Source: Nitrospira sp.
GTDB lineage: Bacteria > Nitrospirota > Nitrospiria > Nitrospirales > Nitrospiraceae
Assembly: GCA_016873495.1 (NCBI GenBank)
Contig: VGXC01000010.1
Span: forward strand, 1 to 64,000
Length of the DNA: 64,000 nt
Direction of reading: 5' to 3'
Both the position numbers and the translations under genes were made by a program. Of the stretch, positions 54,411-62,804 are shown one piece after another. Under the pieces are notes generated by a model. The model was not told the origin of the DNA and searched no databases. It worked only from the letters and a program-made list of their open reading frames with translations. Within the stretch, counting starts at the first letter, position 1, and each line of letters starts with the position of its first letter.

Positions 54411-56597
54411 TCAGACTTTCCACATGCGGGCCTCATAGTCCGCATCCGGAACGGCCAGGGTCAGGGGATGGTGGCGGGGGTACCGGTCTATTTCGAGCCC
54501 TCCTTGTGTGACGACCAGGCTCATCCGAAACTGGTTGCCTGCCTCGAGTTCCAGGGCTTTCAGGGGGACGGCCAACTCGATGATGGCGCGCCGGCAAGCC
54601 GCGCCGCAAGGGCCGGCTTCCGAGAATCCGACCCCCGGGAGCCCGGCCTCGCCGGATGACCAGAGGATGCAGGTCGTCGAGGCAGGCAGGCTCAGCGGAA
54701 AGATTAGCTTGTAGGCGTGGAATCTGGTGAGAACATGCATCTCGATGGCCGCGTCGTGCAGCTTGTCCAGGGCCTCGTCGTTCTGGTCCAACCGAAGAAA
54801 GAGCCGGTCCAGGCTGAAGCCGAATCCGAGGTAGGTGAACAGCCGGCTGGACTTCCACATGGCGCCCAGCGGCGGCGATGGGTCGATGGAGCCGGCCCCG
54901 CGCCATTCGAAAAAGTTCGTGACCAGCCCGTCGATCGTCGGCTCCAGGAGGCGCACCGGATCGTGTGAGGGGTGGGGTTCGGGCAGCCCGAAGAGGGGAT
55001 GGCTCAGATAGTCCGGGGTGGGGAGCCCGGCTCGCAGGAACACGTTGCGCAGATGGGTCCGAAACAGGCGGTCGAACTCGGCCTTGTAGTCGGTTTCGAA
55101 ATCGTCGCCGTACCACCAAAACCAATCGCTGCCTTCGGCGGCATAGAGCTCGTTCCAGGCGCCGCGCGCTGCGTCCGGCGCGAGCCGGTCGGCGACTTCG
55201 GTCAGCCGCTGGCGGGTTTCCTTGATCAGGTCCCAGCCCCGGTTGTCCTCCTGGTGCCCCAGCCAGATGCCGAAGTCGGCGTTGATCCAGGAGCCGGAGT
55301 GCAAATGGTCGAGTTTCCTGGTCGGGCGCTGCCTCGCGAGGGCGTCGCTGATCCGGTCGGTCGTCACGCGCGCTTGGCCGATGGTCCCATTGTCCAGAGC
55401 CCGGTAGAGACCGGACAGGAACTGTTCCCCGCCGTCGTAATAATGTTCCCAGGGATTTTCTCCGTCCAGGATGATCGGCAGCAGGAGGTGATCGTCGGGA
55501 GCCTGTTCGGCGATGCCGCTGATCCGGTTCAGCACGTCTTCCACGGCCGCTTCCGGCGCGGCTTTGGAGTAGATGAAGCCAAAGGCATCCGAAATCTCGC
55601 GGTCCCGGAAGACGAAGGTCAACTCGTTGCCCGCCTCTCCCGCCAGGTAGGGCTGGTACAAGTCCCGGGCCCGATCCCAGTCGCCCAGCGAGCGGGCCAG
55701 GATGCCCTCGTCCGTCGCGGTCCATTGCAAGCCGGCTCGCCGCAGGATGGGAATCAATTCCGGGCAGACCGAGCCTTCGGACGGCCAGAGGCCGGCCGGC
55801 GCCGTTCCGAACAGGTTCCGATGCAGCGCCACGGCTTGTTGGACCTGGGCTTCGGCGTCGGCCGGGGCCTGGAACCGCTGCGGTAGGACCGTGTCGGGTC
55901 TCCCGCGCCGGGCCTGATCCGTGTCGATCAGCAACGGCAGGATGGGATGGTAGAAGGGGCTCGTGGTGAGCTCGATCTGACCGGCCTCGGCCAGCTTCCG
56001 ATACAGGGGAATGATCTCGGCGACGGTCTGCAACTGGAGGCCCAGCACCTCCTGCTTCTCCTCTTCGGTGAATGCACGGTCCTTTTTGCGCAAGGCCGCC
56101 AGGCGCGGGTGGCGTTGCACCGTGCCGAACCCGAACCAGGCCAGGTTGTGCCAGACTTGCAGATCCCGCAGCTCCTGGATCGAGAACTGCCGGGCCAGGC
56201 CGGTGAGGTCCTGTCCCTGGATGTGGGTGCCGCGCTTGACCAGCAATTCGTGGTAGCGGGGAAAGGGCCGGACCATGGTGGCCCAGTTGGCGGCGAAAAA
56301 ATGGCGCACGAGAAAGGCCCGCTCCGCCTGGGTGAGGTCCGCCGTCGGTTTCTGGGCATAGTCTACAAACAGGTCCCGCACGGTACCCGACGTCAGCTCC
56401 TGCAATTGAGCCAACAGCGAAGGGGTGAAGTTGAACGTGGCCTTGATGTTCGGGAACTGCTCCAGCAGGTGGGCCATGTCGAAATAGGCTTTGATCGCGT
56501 GGAGCCGGACCCAAGGCATGGAGGCGGATCCCGCCACCGGGTCCGTGTAGTACGGTTGGTGCATGTGCCAGAGAAAACAGAGCTGGATGGTTTTCAT
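54411..56597 (-). CDS. Glycoside hydrolase family 57 (alpha-amylase/4-alpha-glucanotransferase type)
   Basis: A 728-residue GH57 enzyme. Conserved region 1 is LCFLWHMHQPYY at the start. The catalytic nucleophile region is GLWPSEGSVCPELI near residue 270, and the acid region is LDGENPWEHYYDGG near 390. A C-terminal beta-rich part (about 560-728, a DUF1925/1926-like region) follows. There is no signal peptide, so it works in the cytoplasm, probably on glycogen or maltodextrin. ATG 56597 gives the usual start; a TTG at 56612 adds five residues. It lies 102 bases from galT, with no clear terminator between. Confidence 0.9.
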   Translation of the reverse strand: MKTIQLCFLWHMHQPYYTDPVAGSASMPWVRLHAIKAYFDMAHLLEQFPNIKATFNFTPSLLAQLQELTSGTVRDLFVDYAQKPTADLTQAERAFLVRHFFAANWATMVRPFPRYHELLVKRGTHIQGQDLTGLARQFSIQELRDLQVWHNLAWFGFGTVQRHPRLAALRKKDRAFTEEEKQEVLGLQLQTVAEIIPLYRKLAEAGQIELTTSPFYHPILPLLIDTDQARRGRPDTVLPQRFQAPADAEAQVQQAVALHRNLFGTAPAGLWPSEGSVCPELIPILRRAGLQWTATDEGILARSLGDWDRARDLYQPYLAGEAGNELTFVFRDREISDAFGFIYSKAAPEAAVEDVLNRISGIAEQAPDDHLLLPIILDGENPWEHYYDGGEQFLSGLYRALDNGTIGQARVTTDRISDALARQRPTRKLDHLHSGSWINADFGIWLGHQEDNRGWDLIKETRQRLTEVADRLAPDAARGAWNELYAAEGSDWFWWYGDDFETDYKAEFDRLFRTHLRNVFLRAGLPTPDYLSHPLFGLPEPHPSHDPVRLLEPTIDGLVTNFFEWRGAGSIDPSPPLGAMWKSSRLFTYLGFGFSLDRLFLRLDQNDEALDKLHDAAIEMHVLTRFHAYKLIFPLSLPASTTCILWSSGEAGLPGVGFSEAGPCGAACRRAIIELAVPLKALELEAGNQFRMSLVVTQGGLEIDRYPRHHPLTLAVPDADYEARMWKV

Positions 56598-56714
56598 GGT
56601 GATGAGAAGCAAAGTATGTCACAGGGGGGAGGGGGTTGCAACCACTCGAGCCACAAGATGACGGGATCGGCATGGATCGGCTATAAGAAGCCTGATCCGG
56701 CGCAAGGAGCGTGT

Positions 56715-57137
56715 ATGGCAGATCAGGAGGCCGTTTCCCCGGAAGCCGCGAGTCCCGCCGGTTGGAGCTGCCGGTACTGGCGGTACTGGATTCCCGTGGC
56801 CGCCTATGCGGGGCTCATTTTCTACCTCTCCTCCCAGTCCCGCCCGCCCGGGCCGGCCCTATGGTGGCTGGAATTATTGGGAGACAAGGGGGCCCATGCC
56901 GTCGAGTTCGGCTTCTTGGGTCTGCTCTGTTATCGCGCCTTCCGCTTCGGATCAGGCCCGCGTGCGACCCGGTCCGCGCTGCTCCTGGCGATCCTCGCTT
57001 CCATTGGTTATGGGATCACCGATGAAATCCACCAAGCTTTCGTGCCATTCCGCGAGCCCAGCCTCTGGGACGTCCTGGCCGACGGGGCCGGCGCGTCGGT
57101 CGTCTCGTCGCTGTGGAATCGATTCGTCGAGCCATAG
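56715..57137 (+). CDS. VanZ-like membrane protein
   Basis: A 140-residue protein with four hydrophobic segments, including YWIPVAAYAGLIFYLSSQ near the N-terminus. The VanZ-family block KGAHAVEFGFLGLLCYRAF carries the conserved H and E, and GITDEIHQAFVPFREPSLWDVLADGAGA is the second conserved region with D, E and H. AAGGAGC precedes ATG 56715; an open frame from 55947 is antisense to the GH57 gene and is not used. VanZ-like proteins are envelope proteins of unclear activity. It is divergent from the GH57 gene. Confidence 0.88.
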   Translation: MADQEAVSPEAASPAGWSCRYWRYWIPVAAYAGLIFYLSSQSRPPGPALWWLELLGDKGAHAVEFGFLGLLCYRAFRFGSGPRATRSALLLAILASIGYGITDEIHQAFVPFREPSLWDVLADGAGASVVSSLWNRFVEP

Positions 57138-57164
57138 TCGCTACGCCCGGTCCGCCGGTCGTCC

Positions 57165-57193
57165 GTGACAAGCTTTTGCCGCCTCGGTATAAT
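57165..57193 (+). promoter_or_regulatory. Sigma-70 promoter directly before the AmgK-like gene
   Basis: GTGACA at 57165-57170 and a perfect TATAAT at 57188-57193, spaced 17 bases. Transcription would start near 57200, two bases before the ATG at 57202, so the message would be leaderless or nearly so. Confidence 0.6.
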
Positions 57194-57201
57194 GCGCCGC
57201 C

Positions 57202-58302
57202 ATGACCGCCGCCGATCCTTCTCCATCCAAGCCAGCGCAGGCTCCGCCGGACGAGGCGTTGGTCGCTGAAACCGTCCGCACCCGATTGCCCTTTCGCGCT
57301 GAGTTCAAGACGCTTGCACCGCTGGCCGGGGACGCCTCGAACCGGCGCTATTTCCGCCTCCAGCTCGGTGCCGGTTCGTTTTCCTCTTTGATCCTGATGC
57401 AACTGGCCGAGCCGGAGGCCTTTAAGCAGTCGGAAGAAGCCGTGAGCGGCAGCGTGGCACCTCCGACCGAACTGCCGTTTGTGAACGTGCATAGACATTT
57501 GATCCAGGCCCAGGTGCCGGTACCCCAGCTGTTCCATTACGATAAAGAGGCGGGGCTCTTGTACCTCGAGGACCTGGGCGACGTCACGCTTGCGCAGGCG
57601 TGCGAGAACGGAGCCGGCGCCCAGGCGCCCGGGTTCTATCGCTATGCGGTGGACGTGCTGGTGAACCTGCATCTCAAGGCGACCTTTCCCCCGGATCCCG
57701 CCTGCCTCGCGTTCGGGCGCGCCTTCGATGTGCCCTTGCTCATGTGGGAGTTCGACCACTTCATCGAATATGGGATCGAAAAGCGGAACGGGCGGCTCAT
57801 TCCCGAAGCCGATCGCCAGGCCATCCGCAACGACATGCAGAAGGTGGCCGGGCTATTGGCCGGCTTGCCGCAGGTCTTTACGCATCGGGACTACCACAGC
57901 CGGAACTTAATGATGCGGGAGGGACGTCTCCGGGTGATCGATTTCCAGGACGCGCTCATGGGGCCGGCCACCTACGACCTGGCCTCGCTGTTGCGCGACT
58001 CCTACGTCGCCTTGGACGAAGAGCTGATCAATGAACTGGTCATCCGGTATCTGGAGGGCCGGGCCAAGGCCGGCGCCCCGTTAGACCGGCTGACCTTCAT
58101 GCGCCTGTTCGACCTGACCAGCATCCAGCGCAATCTGAAAGCAGCCGGCCGTTTCGTCTACATTGATCGGGTGAAGGGCAATCCGAAATTCCTCGCCGAC
58201 ATCCCCCGCACGCTCGGCTACGTGCGCCGCAACCTGGCCAAGTACCCGGAAACGGCGGCGCTCCGCAAGAAACTGGCCGCCTATGTGCCGGAACTGCAGT
58301 GA
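57202..58302 (+). CDS. Sugar kinase of the APH superfamily (AmgK-like)
   Basis: A 366-residue aminoglycoside-phosphotransferase-fold kinase. The N-lobe contains LAPLAGDASNRRYFRLQ, and the catalytic motif is VFTHRDYHSRNLMM (HxDxxxxN), followed by VIDFQDALMGPATYDLASLL (DFG-like). This matches AmgK, the anomeric kinase of MurNAc and GlcNAc in peptidoglycan recycling. The next gene encodes a MurU-like nucleotidyltransferase, the partner that makes UDP-MurNAc directly. A generic phosphotransferase is the alternative. No ribosome binding site precedes the ATG. Confidence 0.84.
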   Translation: MTAADPSPSKPAQAPPDEALVAETVRTRLPFRAEFKTLAPLAGDASNRRYFRLQLGAGSFSSLILMQLAEPEAFKQSEEAVSGSVAPPTELPFVNVHRHLIQAQVPVPQLFHYDKEAGLLYLEDLGDVTLAQACENGAGAQAPGFYRYAVDVLVNLHLKATFPPDPACLAFGRAFDVPLLMWEFDHFIEYGIEKRNGRLIPEADRQAIRNDMQKVAGLLAGLPQVFTHRDYHSRNLMMREGRLRVIDFQDALMGPATYDLASLLRDSYVALDEELINELVIRYLEGRAKAGAPLDRLTFMRLFDLTSIQRNLKAAGRFVYIDRVKGNPKFLADIPRTLGYVRRNLAKYPETAALRKKLAAYVPELQ

Positions 58303-58329
58303 TGGATATCAGTAGGCACAAGTCAGCGA

Positions 58330-58380
58330 GCAGAAGGCAGGAGACTATGCGGTTGCTTTCTGCATCTTGCCTTCTGCCTG
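58330..58380. repeat. Inverted repeat of GCAGAAGGCAG type before the MurU-like gene
   Basis: GCAGAAGGCAGGA at 58330-58342 and TGCCTTCTGCCTGCTGC at 58368-58384 are reverse complements over about 11 bases, with a 25-base centre that itself includes GCTTTCTGCATC. It lies between the two genes of the kinase/nucleotidyltransferase pair, just before the start at 58391. Confidence 0.55.
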
Positions 58381-58390
58381 CTGCGATTCT

Positions 58391-59137
58391 ATGAAAGCGA
58401 TGATCCTCGCGGCCGGGCTCGGGACGCGCCTGCGGCCTTTGACCGAGACCATGCCCAAGCCGCTCCTACCCGTGGCCGGCACGCCCTTGATCGTCTGGAA
58501 TTTACTGCTGCTGCGCCGGTATGGCGTGACCGAGGTGCTCATCAATCTCCATCACCTGGGGCCCATGATCGAGCAGGCCCTGGGCGACGGGGCTTCGCAC
58601 GGGCTCAGCCTGACCTATTCGCGCGAGCCGGTGATTCTGGGCACCGGCGGCGGCATCAAACAGGCGGAGCCCTTCTTCGAAGGCCGGCCCTTCCTCGTGC
58701 TGAACGGTGATACGTTGTTGGAGCTGGATCTGGGCGCGCTGATGCAGGCCCATCGAGAAGGAGAGGCCCTGGCAACCATGGTGCTGCGCGAAGACCCGGA
58801 GGCGGAGCGGTGGGGGCCGGTGGAAGTGGATCAGGCCCAGCAGGTCCTGTCGATCAACGGTCGAGGCCGAACGGGGAGCGGTCCGACGCGGATGCTGATG
58901 TTTGCTGGCGTACACGTCATGCATCCCCGTTTGCTGCGCGAGGTGCCGGTCGGCCGTGAATCCTCCATCATCGAGGCCTACGTTCGGGCGATCGCCGGGG
59001 GCGAACGCATCCTGGGCTACCGTATGACCGGTTATTGGTCGGATGTCGGCACGCCGGAACGGTATGCGCAGGTCCAGCGGGATGTGGAAGCGGGCGCCGT
59101 CTCCTTGGCGGCTCGATCCGCGCCAGGGGCCGGCTGA
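58391..59137 (+). CDS. Nucleotidyltransferase (MurU-like)
   Basis: A 248-residue sugar-1-phosphate nucleotidyltransferase starting MKAMILAAGLGTRLRPLTETMPKPLLPVAG, the full Rossmann-like signature with the catalytic lysine. LGTGGGIKQAEPFF and FLVLNGDTLLELDLGAL carry the metal-binding aspartate. Length and position after the AmgK-like kinase fit MurU, which makes UDP-MurNAc from MurNAc-1-phosphate. A mannose- or glucose-1-phosphate specificity cannot be excluded. The open frame from 58367 contains a start within the repeat; ATG 58391 is right for the family. Confidence 0.86.
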   Translation: MKAMILAAGLGTRLRPLTETMPKPLLPVAGTPLIVWNLLLLRRYGVTEVLINLHHLGPMIEQALGDGASHGLSLTYSREPVILGTGGGIKQAEPFFEGRPFLVLNGDTLLELDLGALMQAHREGEALATMVLREDPEAERWGPVEVDQAQQVLSINGRGRTGSGPTRMLMFAGVHVMHPRLLREVPVGRESSIIEAYVRAIAGGERILGYRMTGYWSDVGTPERYAQVQRDVEAGAVSLAARSAPGAG

Positions 59138-59162
59138 GAGAGCGCGAATTATGGCGGCCAGA

Positions 59163-59918
59163 TTAGCGTCTGGCCGCGGCCATCAAGCGAGTCTTGCGGA
59201 GCGACATTAAGGTACGCTGGGCCTCCGTCGGCGCATGGGCCGGTGGGGGCATGCCCGGTTGGTTGCTGTAGGCGCTCAAAAATCGGTCTGCGATCGCGAG
59301 GGCGTCGGCCTGCATTCCCGTCTGCTCCAACAAATCAGCCAGTCGAAGGTAGGCGGGAACGAGCAGCGGCATGTCCCGTTCTTTTTTGGCCTGGTCCAGG
59401 ACCCTGCGGTAGGCGTCAATGGCCGCTTGGGGGTGACGGCCTTCGGCCTGGAACGCGACCAGCATGTCGACTGCGACCTGATCGGCGACGATGCCGGCGC
59501 CTTTGGCCTGAGCCTCCGCCAAGAGTTTCTCCATCTGTTCTGGCGAGAGCCGGACCCTGCCCTTGCCCGTTTTTAGGTGAGCCAGCACCCGCTCCGCCTC
59601 CGACCAGGCTCCGGAGAGTCCCACCAACAGACATCGGCAGCCGGCTGCACTCGTGCACGTTTGGGCGGAGGGCCGAAATTTCTTCGTCGCGACGATGTTC
59701 GGGAGAAAGGCCATGCCGTTGGCGGTCCGGCAGGCCGCACAAGCGTGGGTATCCATCGGGGTGACGTGCAGGAACCAGCGGATGCCGGATCGATCGATGG
59801 CGCCGGCGGCTTTGATGCGCCCCGCGCGAACTTGGATGTCGTGGAGTTGCCAGAGCAGCAAGAGGCCCAGGATGGCCAGCAGGTAGGGAAAGACGCCCGG
59901 CAGCGTAACATGCGGCAT
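59163..59918 (-). CDS. Membrane protein with Cys-rich periplasmic segment and TPR-like helices
   Basis: A 251-residue protein from ATG 59918; the frame is open to 60062, overlapping copA. One N-terminal helix (FPYLLAILGLLLLWQL, about 10-25) is followed by a short region with cysteines C60, C63, C88, C94 and C96 (HACAACRTANG and CTSAAGCRC). The C-terminal half is helical and TPR-like (AIDAYRRVLDQAKKERDMP, LVPAYLRLADLLEQTGMQADAL). The CxxC plus CxC pattern could bind a metal, heme or disulfide. The gene is downstream of copA on the same strand, so a copper-related role is conceivable. No family is recognised. Confidence 0.6.
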   Translation of the reverse strand: MPHVTLPGVFPYLLAILGLLLLWQLHDIQVRAGRIKAAGAIDRSGIRWFLHVTPMDTHACAACRTANGMAFLPNIVATKKFRPSAQTCTSAAGCRCLLVGLSGAWSEAERVLAHLKTGKGRVRLSPEQMEKLLAEAQAKGAGIVADQVAVDMLVAFQAEGRHPQAAIDAYRRVLDQAKKERDMPLLVPAYLRLADLLEQTGMQADALAIADRFLSAYSNQPGMPPPAHAPTEAQRTLMSLRKTRLMAAARR

Positions 59919-60052
59919 GCGATGACCCCTACGGAACCCGCTCTGCGATTGCCTTTTCTCTATCATGGGAAGTTCGAAAAGGAAAGGAAAAGCCGGAATC
60001 CAGATAGATGGTATCGCGGTAGCGGTGCCGGGGGCGAACAGGGGCGGGTTGG

Positions 60053-62656
60053 TCAGAGCCACGGCTCCGGCGTGAACTTGCGCAGCCGCAAGGCGTTGCT
60101 GACGACGCTGACGGAGGAGAGTCCCATGGCGGCGGCCGCCCAGATGGGACTCAGCAGGCCCAGGGCGGCGGCGGGAATCAGCAGGATATTGTAGATGAAC
60201 GCGGCAAATAGGTTCTGTTTGATGTTCCGGGTCGTGGCCCGAGACAAGGCAATGGCCGTAACGACGCCCCGTAAGTCCCCGCGCACGAGGGTGACGTCGG
60301 CCGCCGCCATGGCCACGTCCGTGCCAGTCCCGAGCGCAATTCCCACGTCGGCTTGCGCCAGGGCCGGCGCGTCGTTGATCCCGTCTCCGACCATCGCGAC
60401 GACCTTGCCGGCCGATTGGAGCTTCTGGATCTCGCGGGCCTTTTGATCGGGCAGGACCTCCGCGAGTACGCGGTCGATGCCGGCCTGGTAGGCGATGGAT
60501 TTGGCGGTAAGCTGACTGTCCCCGGTCAGCATGATGACTTCCAGGCCCATCCTGCGCAAGGCTTCCACGGCCTGACTGGCATTGTCTTTGAGCGTGTCGG
60601 ATACGGCGATGAGGCCGAGGACCTTGCCGGTCTCGTTCGTCTGTGCGGCCCCGGATGGCCGGCTCTGGTCGTGTATGCCCCTGGCGGCGAGGTACATGGG
60701 GGTCAATCCGGCGGCGGCCAAGCGGTCGAAGGCCTGCTCCGCTTCTTCACCCACGGAAATTCCATCCGTCTCCATCAGACGCAGATTGCCCAGAGACAGG
60801 GCCTGGTGGCGGGCCGGTCCGGCCACGGTGGCGCGAATCCCGTGTCCGGGAACGGCGGTGAAGTCCAGGGCCTCTTCCAAGGCGAGTCCCTTGGCGCGCG
60901 CGTGGCGGACGATAGCCTGTCCGACCGGATGCTCCGAGTCGCGCTCCACCGTGGCCGCCAGGGCGATGATTTGTTCGGCAGTCCAGCCGTCGTTCAGCGG
61001 GACCACGGCCGTGACGGACGGTTCTCCCCGTGTCAGCGTCCCGGTCTTGTCCAGCACCACCGTGGTGAGTTGGTGCGCCCGCTCCAAGGCCTCGCCGCCG
61101 CGCAGCAGGATGCCGAATTCGGCGCCTTTACCCAGGCCCACCATGATGGAGGTCGGCGTGGCGAGCCCCAGCGCGCAGGGACAGGCGACGATCAGCACCG
61201 CGACAAAGTTGACGAGCGCATGGGTGAGGGCGGGCGGCGGCCCGCTGATGAGCCAGAGCATGAAGGTAATGCCGGCCAGCAGGATGACCGCCGGCACGAA
61301 AAAGGCGGCGATCTGGTCGGCCAGCTTGGCCAGCGGGGGTTTGGCCGCCTGGGCTTCTTCCACGATCCGGATGATTTGAGCCAGCGCCGTGTCCCGGCCG
61401 ACTTTAATGGCTTCCACCCGCAGGCTGCCGCTCCGGTTGACTGTGGCGCCGACGACGGAGTCGCCCGGCTGTTTGTCCACTGGCAGGCTTTCCCCGGTAA
61501 TCATGGATTCGTCGACGGCCGAGGCTCCCTGGCGCACGATCCCGTCCACCGGAATCTTCTCGCCCGGCCGCACGACGACCAGGTCGCCGACTTGCACGTG
61601 CTCGATGGCAATGTCGTCTTCGCGTCCGTTCCGGATGATCCTGGCCCGCCTGGGCTGGAGGCCAGCGAGCTTACGGATGGCTTCCGAGGCGCGGCCTTTG
61701 GCCCGCATCTCCAGCAAGCGCCCGAGCAGGATCAAGACAATGATCGTGGCCGACGTGTCGAAATAGACGGTAGGCGTAAGGCCGCCGGCCGTGAAGAATG
61801 CGGGGTTGAGGGTTGCGGCCAGGCTGTACAGATAGGCCGCCGAAGTCCCCACCGCGATCAAGGTATTCATATCGGTGGACCCGTGCCGCGCCGCCGCAAA
61901 GGCCCCTCGGTAGAACTGCCACCCGGCCCAGAATTGTACCGGCGTGGCCAGCAGCAGTTGCAGCCAAAAGGAGGTGGAGAGGGAAAGAGGCAGCCCGAGA
62001 TGTTCCGACATGCCCAGCAGCATGACCGGTCCAGCCAGCGCGGCGGCGATGATGCAGCGCTGCTTGAGCGCTTGGTAGGCCGCCTGTTTGCGGTCTTCCG
62101 CCGAGTCGGTCCGCCCGGCCCGGTTGGCCCGCTCGAATGAACCTGCCGGCTCCGGCCTCTCCGCCGCTGCCGGCGTGCCCGGTGTGTAGCCCAGGCTGCG
62201 AATCGTCTGGTGAATGCCGGCCGGACCGACGACGGCAGGAAGGTAGTCCACGGTGGCCTGCTCCATGGCCAGGTTGACCGAGGCCCGCGTGACTCCTTGC
62301 ACGGCGGTGAGCCCTTGTTCGATCTTGGCGACGCAGGAGGCGCAGGACATCCCCTCGATGGGAATTGTCAGGGTCTGAGTGGACGCCTTGGCCTCCACCG
62401 GCCGATGGCCGATGGCTGACGGCTGATAGTCGGAAACCGGCTCCGGCTTGGGGCGCCGCGGCGTCAAGGTGACCAGCTGGGCCAGTTGGCCGGGGACCAT
62501 CTCCTTGGGCTTGCGGGCGAGCACCGCCTTGGCATCGGCTTCGAACGTCCGCTTGCACCCAGGCGCGCAGAAATAATAGGTCGTGCCCTCATGGGCGGCC
62601 TTCGCCGGCGCTGTCTGTTCATCCACGGTCATGCCGCAGACGGGATCGATGGCCAT
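60053..62656 (-). CDS. copA: Copper-translocating P1B-type ATPase
   Basis: An 867-residue P-type ATPase. A YHS domain (DPVCGMTV at 4-11, C30 and C34) is at the N-terminus, followed by an HMA domain with C105-x2-C108 (GMSCASC), eight membrane helices, the CPC metal-transport motif at 492-494, the phosphorylation site D536 in [13 protein letters not shown] and [15 protein letters not shown]. These features fit Cu(I) export. Residues about 75-86 of the linker between YHS and HMA are encoded by a simple repeat (see the repeat at 62398). The frame continues upstream to 62752 through another repeat, but ATG 62656 matches the domain. The Cys-rich gene follows downstream. Confidence 0.94.
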   Translation of the reverse strand: MAIDPVCGMTVDEQTAPAKAAHEGTTYYFCAPGCKRTFEADAKAVLARKPKEMVPGQLAQLVTLTPRRPKPEPVSDYQPSAIGHRPVEAKASTQTLTIPIEGMSCASCVAKIEQGLTAVQGVTRASVNLAMEQATVDYLPAVVGPAGIHQTIRSLGYTPGTPAAAERPEPAGSFERANRAGRTDSAEDRKQAAYQALKQRCIIAAALAGPVMLLGMSEHLGLPLSLSTSFWLQLLLATPVQFWAGWQFYRGAFAAARHGSTDMNTLIAVGTSAAYLYSLAATLNPAFFTAGGLTPTVYFDTSATIIVLILLGRLLEMRAKGRASEAIRKLAGLQPRRARIIRNGREDDIAIEHVQVGDLVVVRPGEKIPVDGIVRQGASAVDESMITGESLPVDKQPGDSVVGATVNRSGSLRVEAIKVGRDTALAQIIRIVEEAQAAKPPLAKLADQIAAFFVPAVILLAGITFMLWLISGPPPALTHALVNFVAVLIVACPCALGLATPTSIMVGLGKGAEFGILLRGGEALERAHQLTTVVLDKTGTLTRGEPSVTAVVPLNDGWTAEQIIALAATVERDSEHPVGQAIVRHARAKGLALEEALDFTAVPGHGIRATVAGPARHQALSLGNLRLMETDGISVGEEAEQAFDRLAAAGLTPMYLAARGIHDQSRPSGAAQTNETGKVLGLIAVSDTLKDNASQAVEALRRMGLEVIMLTGDSQLTAKSIAYQAGIDRVLAEVLPDQKAREIQKLQSAGKVVAMVGDGINDAPALAQADVGIALGTGTDVAMAAADVTLVRGDLRGVVTAIALSRATTRNIKQNLFAAFIYNILLIPAAALGLLSPIWAAAAMGLSSVSVVSNALRLRKFTPEPWL
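62398..62432. repeat. GGCCGATGGCTGA-type simple repeat inside copA
   Basis: The sequence GGCCGATGGCCGATGGCTGA continued by CGGCTGATAG consists of near-identical 7- to 9-base units. It is in frame in copA and encodes [11 protein letters not shown] in the YHS-HMA linker. Units of this kind look like insertion of an intergenic-type repeat into a tolerant linker. Confidence 0.55.
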
Positions 62657-62673
62657 TCGCTCGCTCCAAAGCG

Positions 62674-62767
62674 TAAAAGGTGAAAAGTAAAAAGTGAAAG
62701 GCTTTCGGTGTGGCCGCCCTTCATTCAAGAGGCCGCACATCTCACCTTTCACTTCTAACTTTTTACT
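62674..62767. repeat. Inverted repeat, GTAAAAAGTGAAAGG type, copy 2
   Basis: Left arm GTGAAAAGTAAAAAGTGAAA (within 62674-62701) and right arm CTCACCTTTCACTTCTAACTTTTTAC (62741-62766) are imperfect reverse complements around a 40-base centre. It stands directly before the copA start and after the regulator gene, and resembles the element at 53228-53300. Confidence 0.6.
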
Positions 62768-62804
62768 AGGCCGTATCGTACCAGATAAGTCAAGCGGGTA
62801 GAAA

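Noticed and set aside
54433-56673. A 746-codon minus-strand frame overlapping the GH57 gene in another phase
   Set aside because: It is rich in Arg, Pro and Gly with no family motifs, while the neighbouring phase holds complete GH57 motifs.
55947-56714. N-terminal extension of the VanZ-like frame
   Set aside because: It runs antisense through the GH57 gene; ATG 56715 has a ribosome binding site and the family's start.
60353-62140. A 595-codon plus-strand open frame across copA
   Set aside because: It is antisense to a fully motif-complete CopA, has no domains, and high GC creates such frames here; the other strand clearly encodes the protein.
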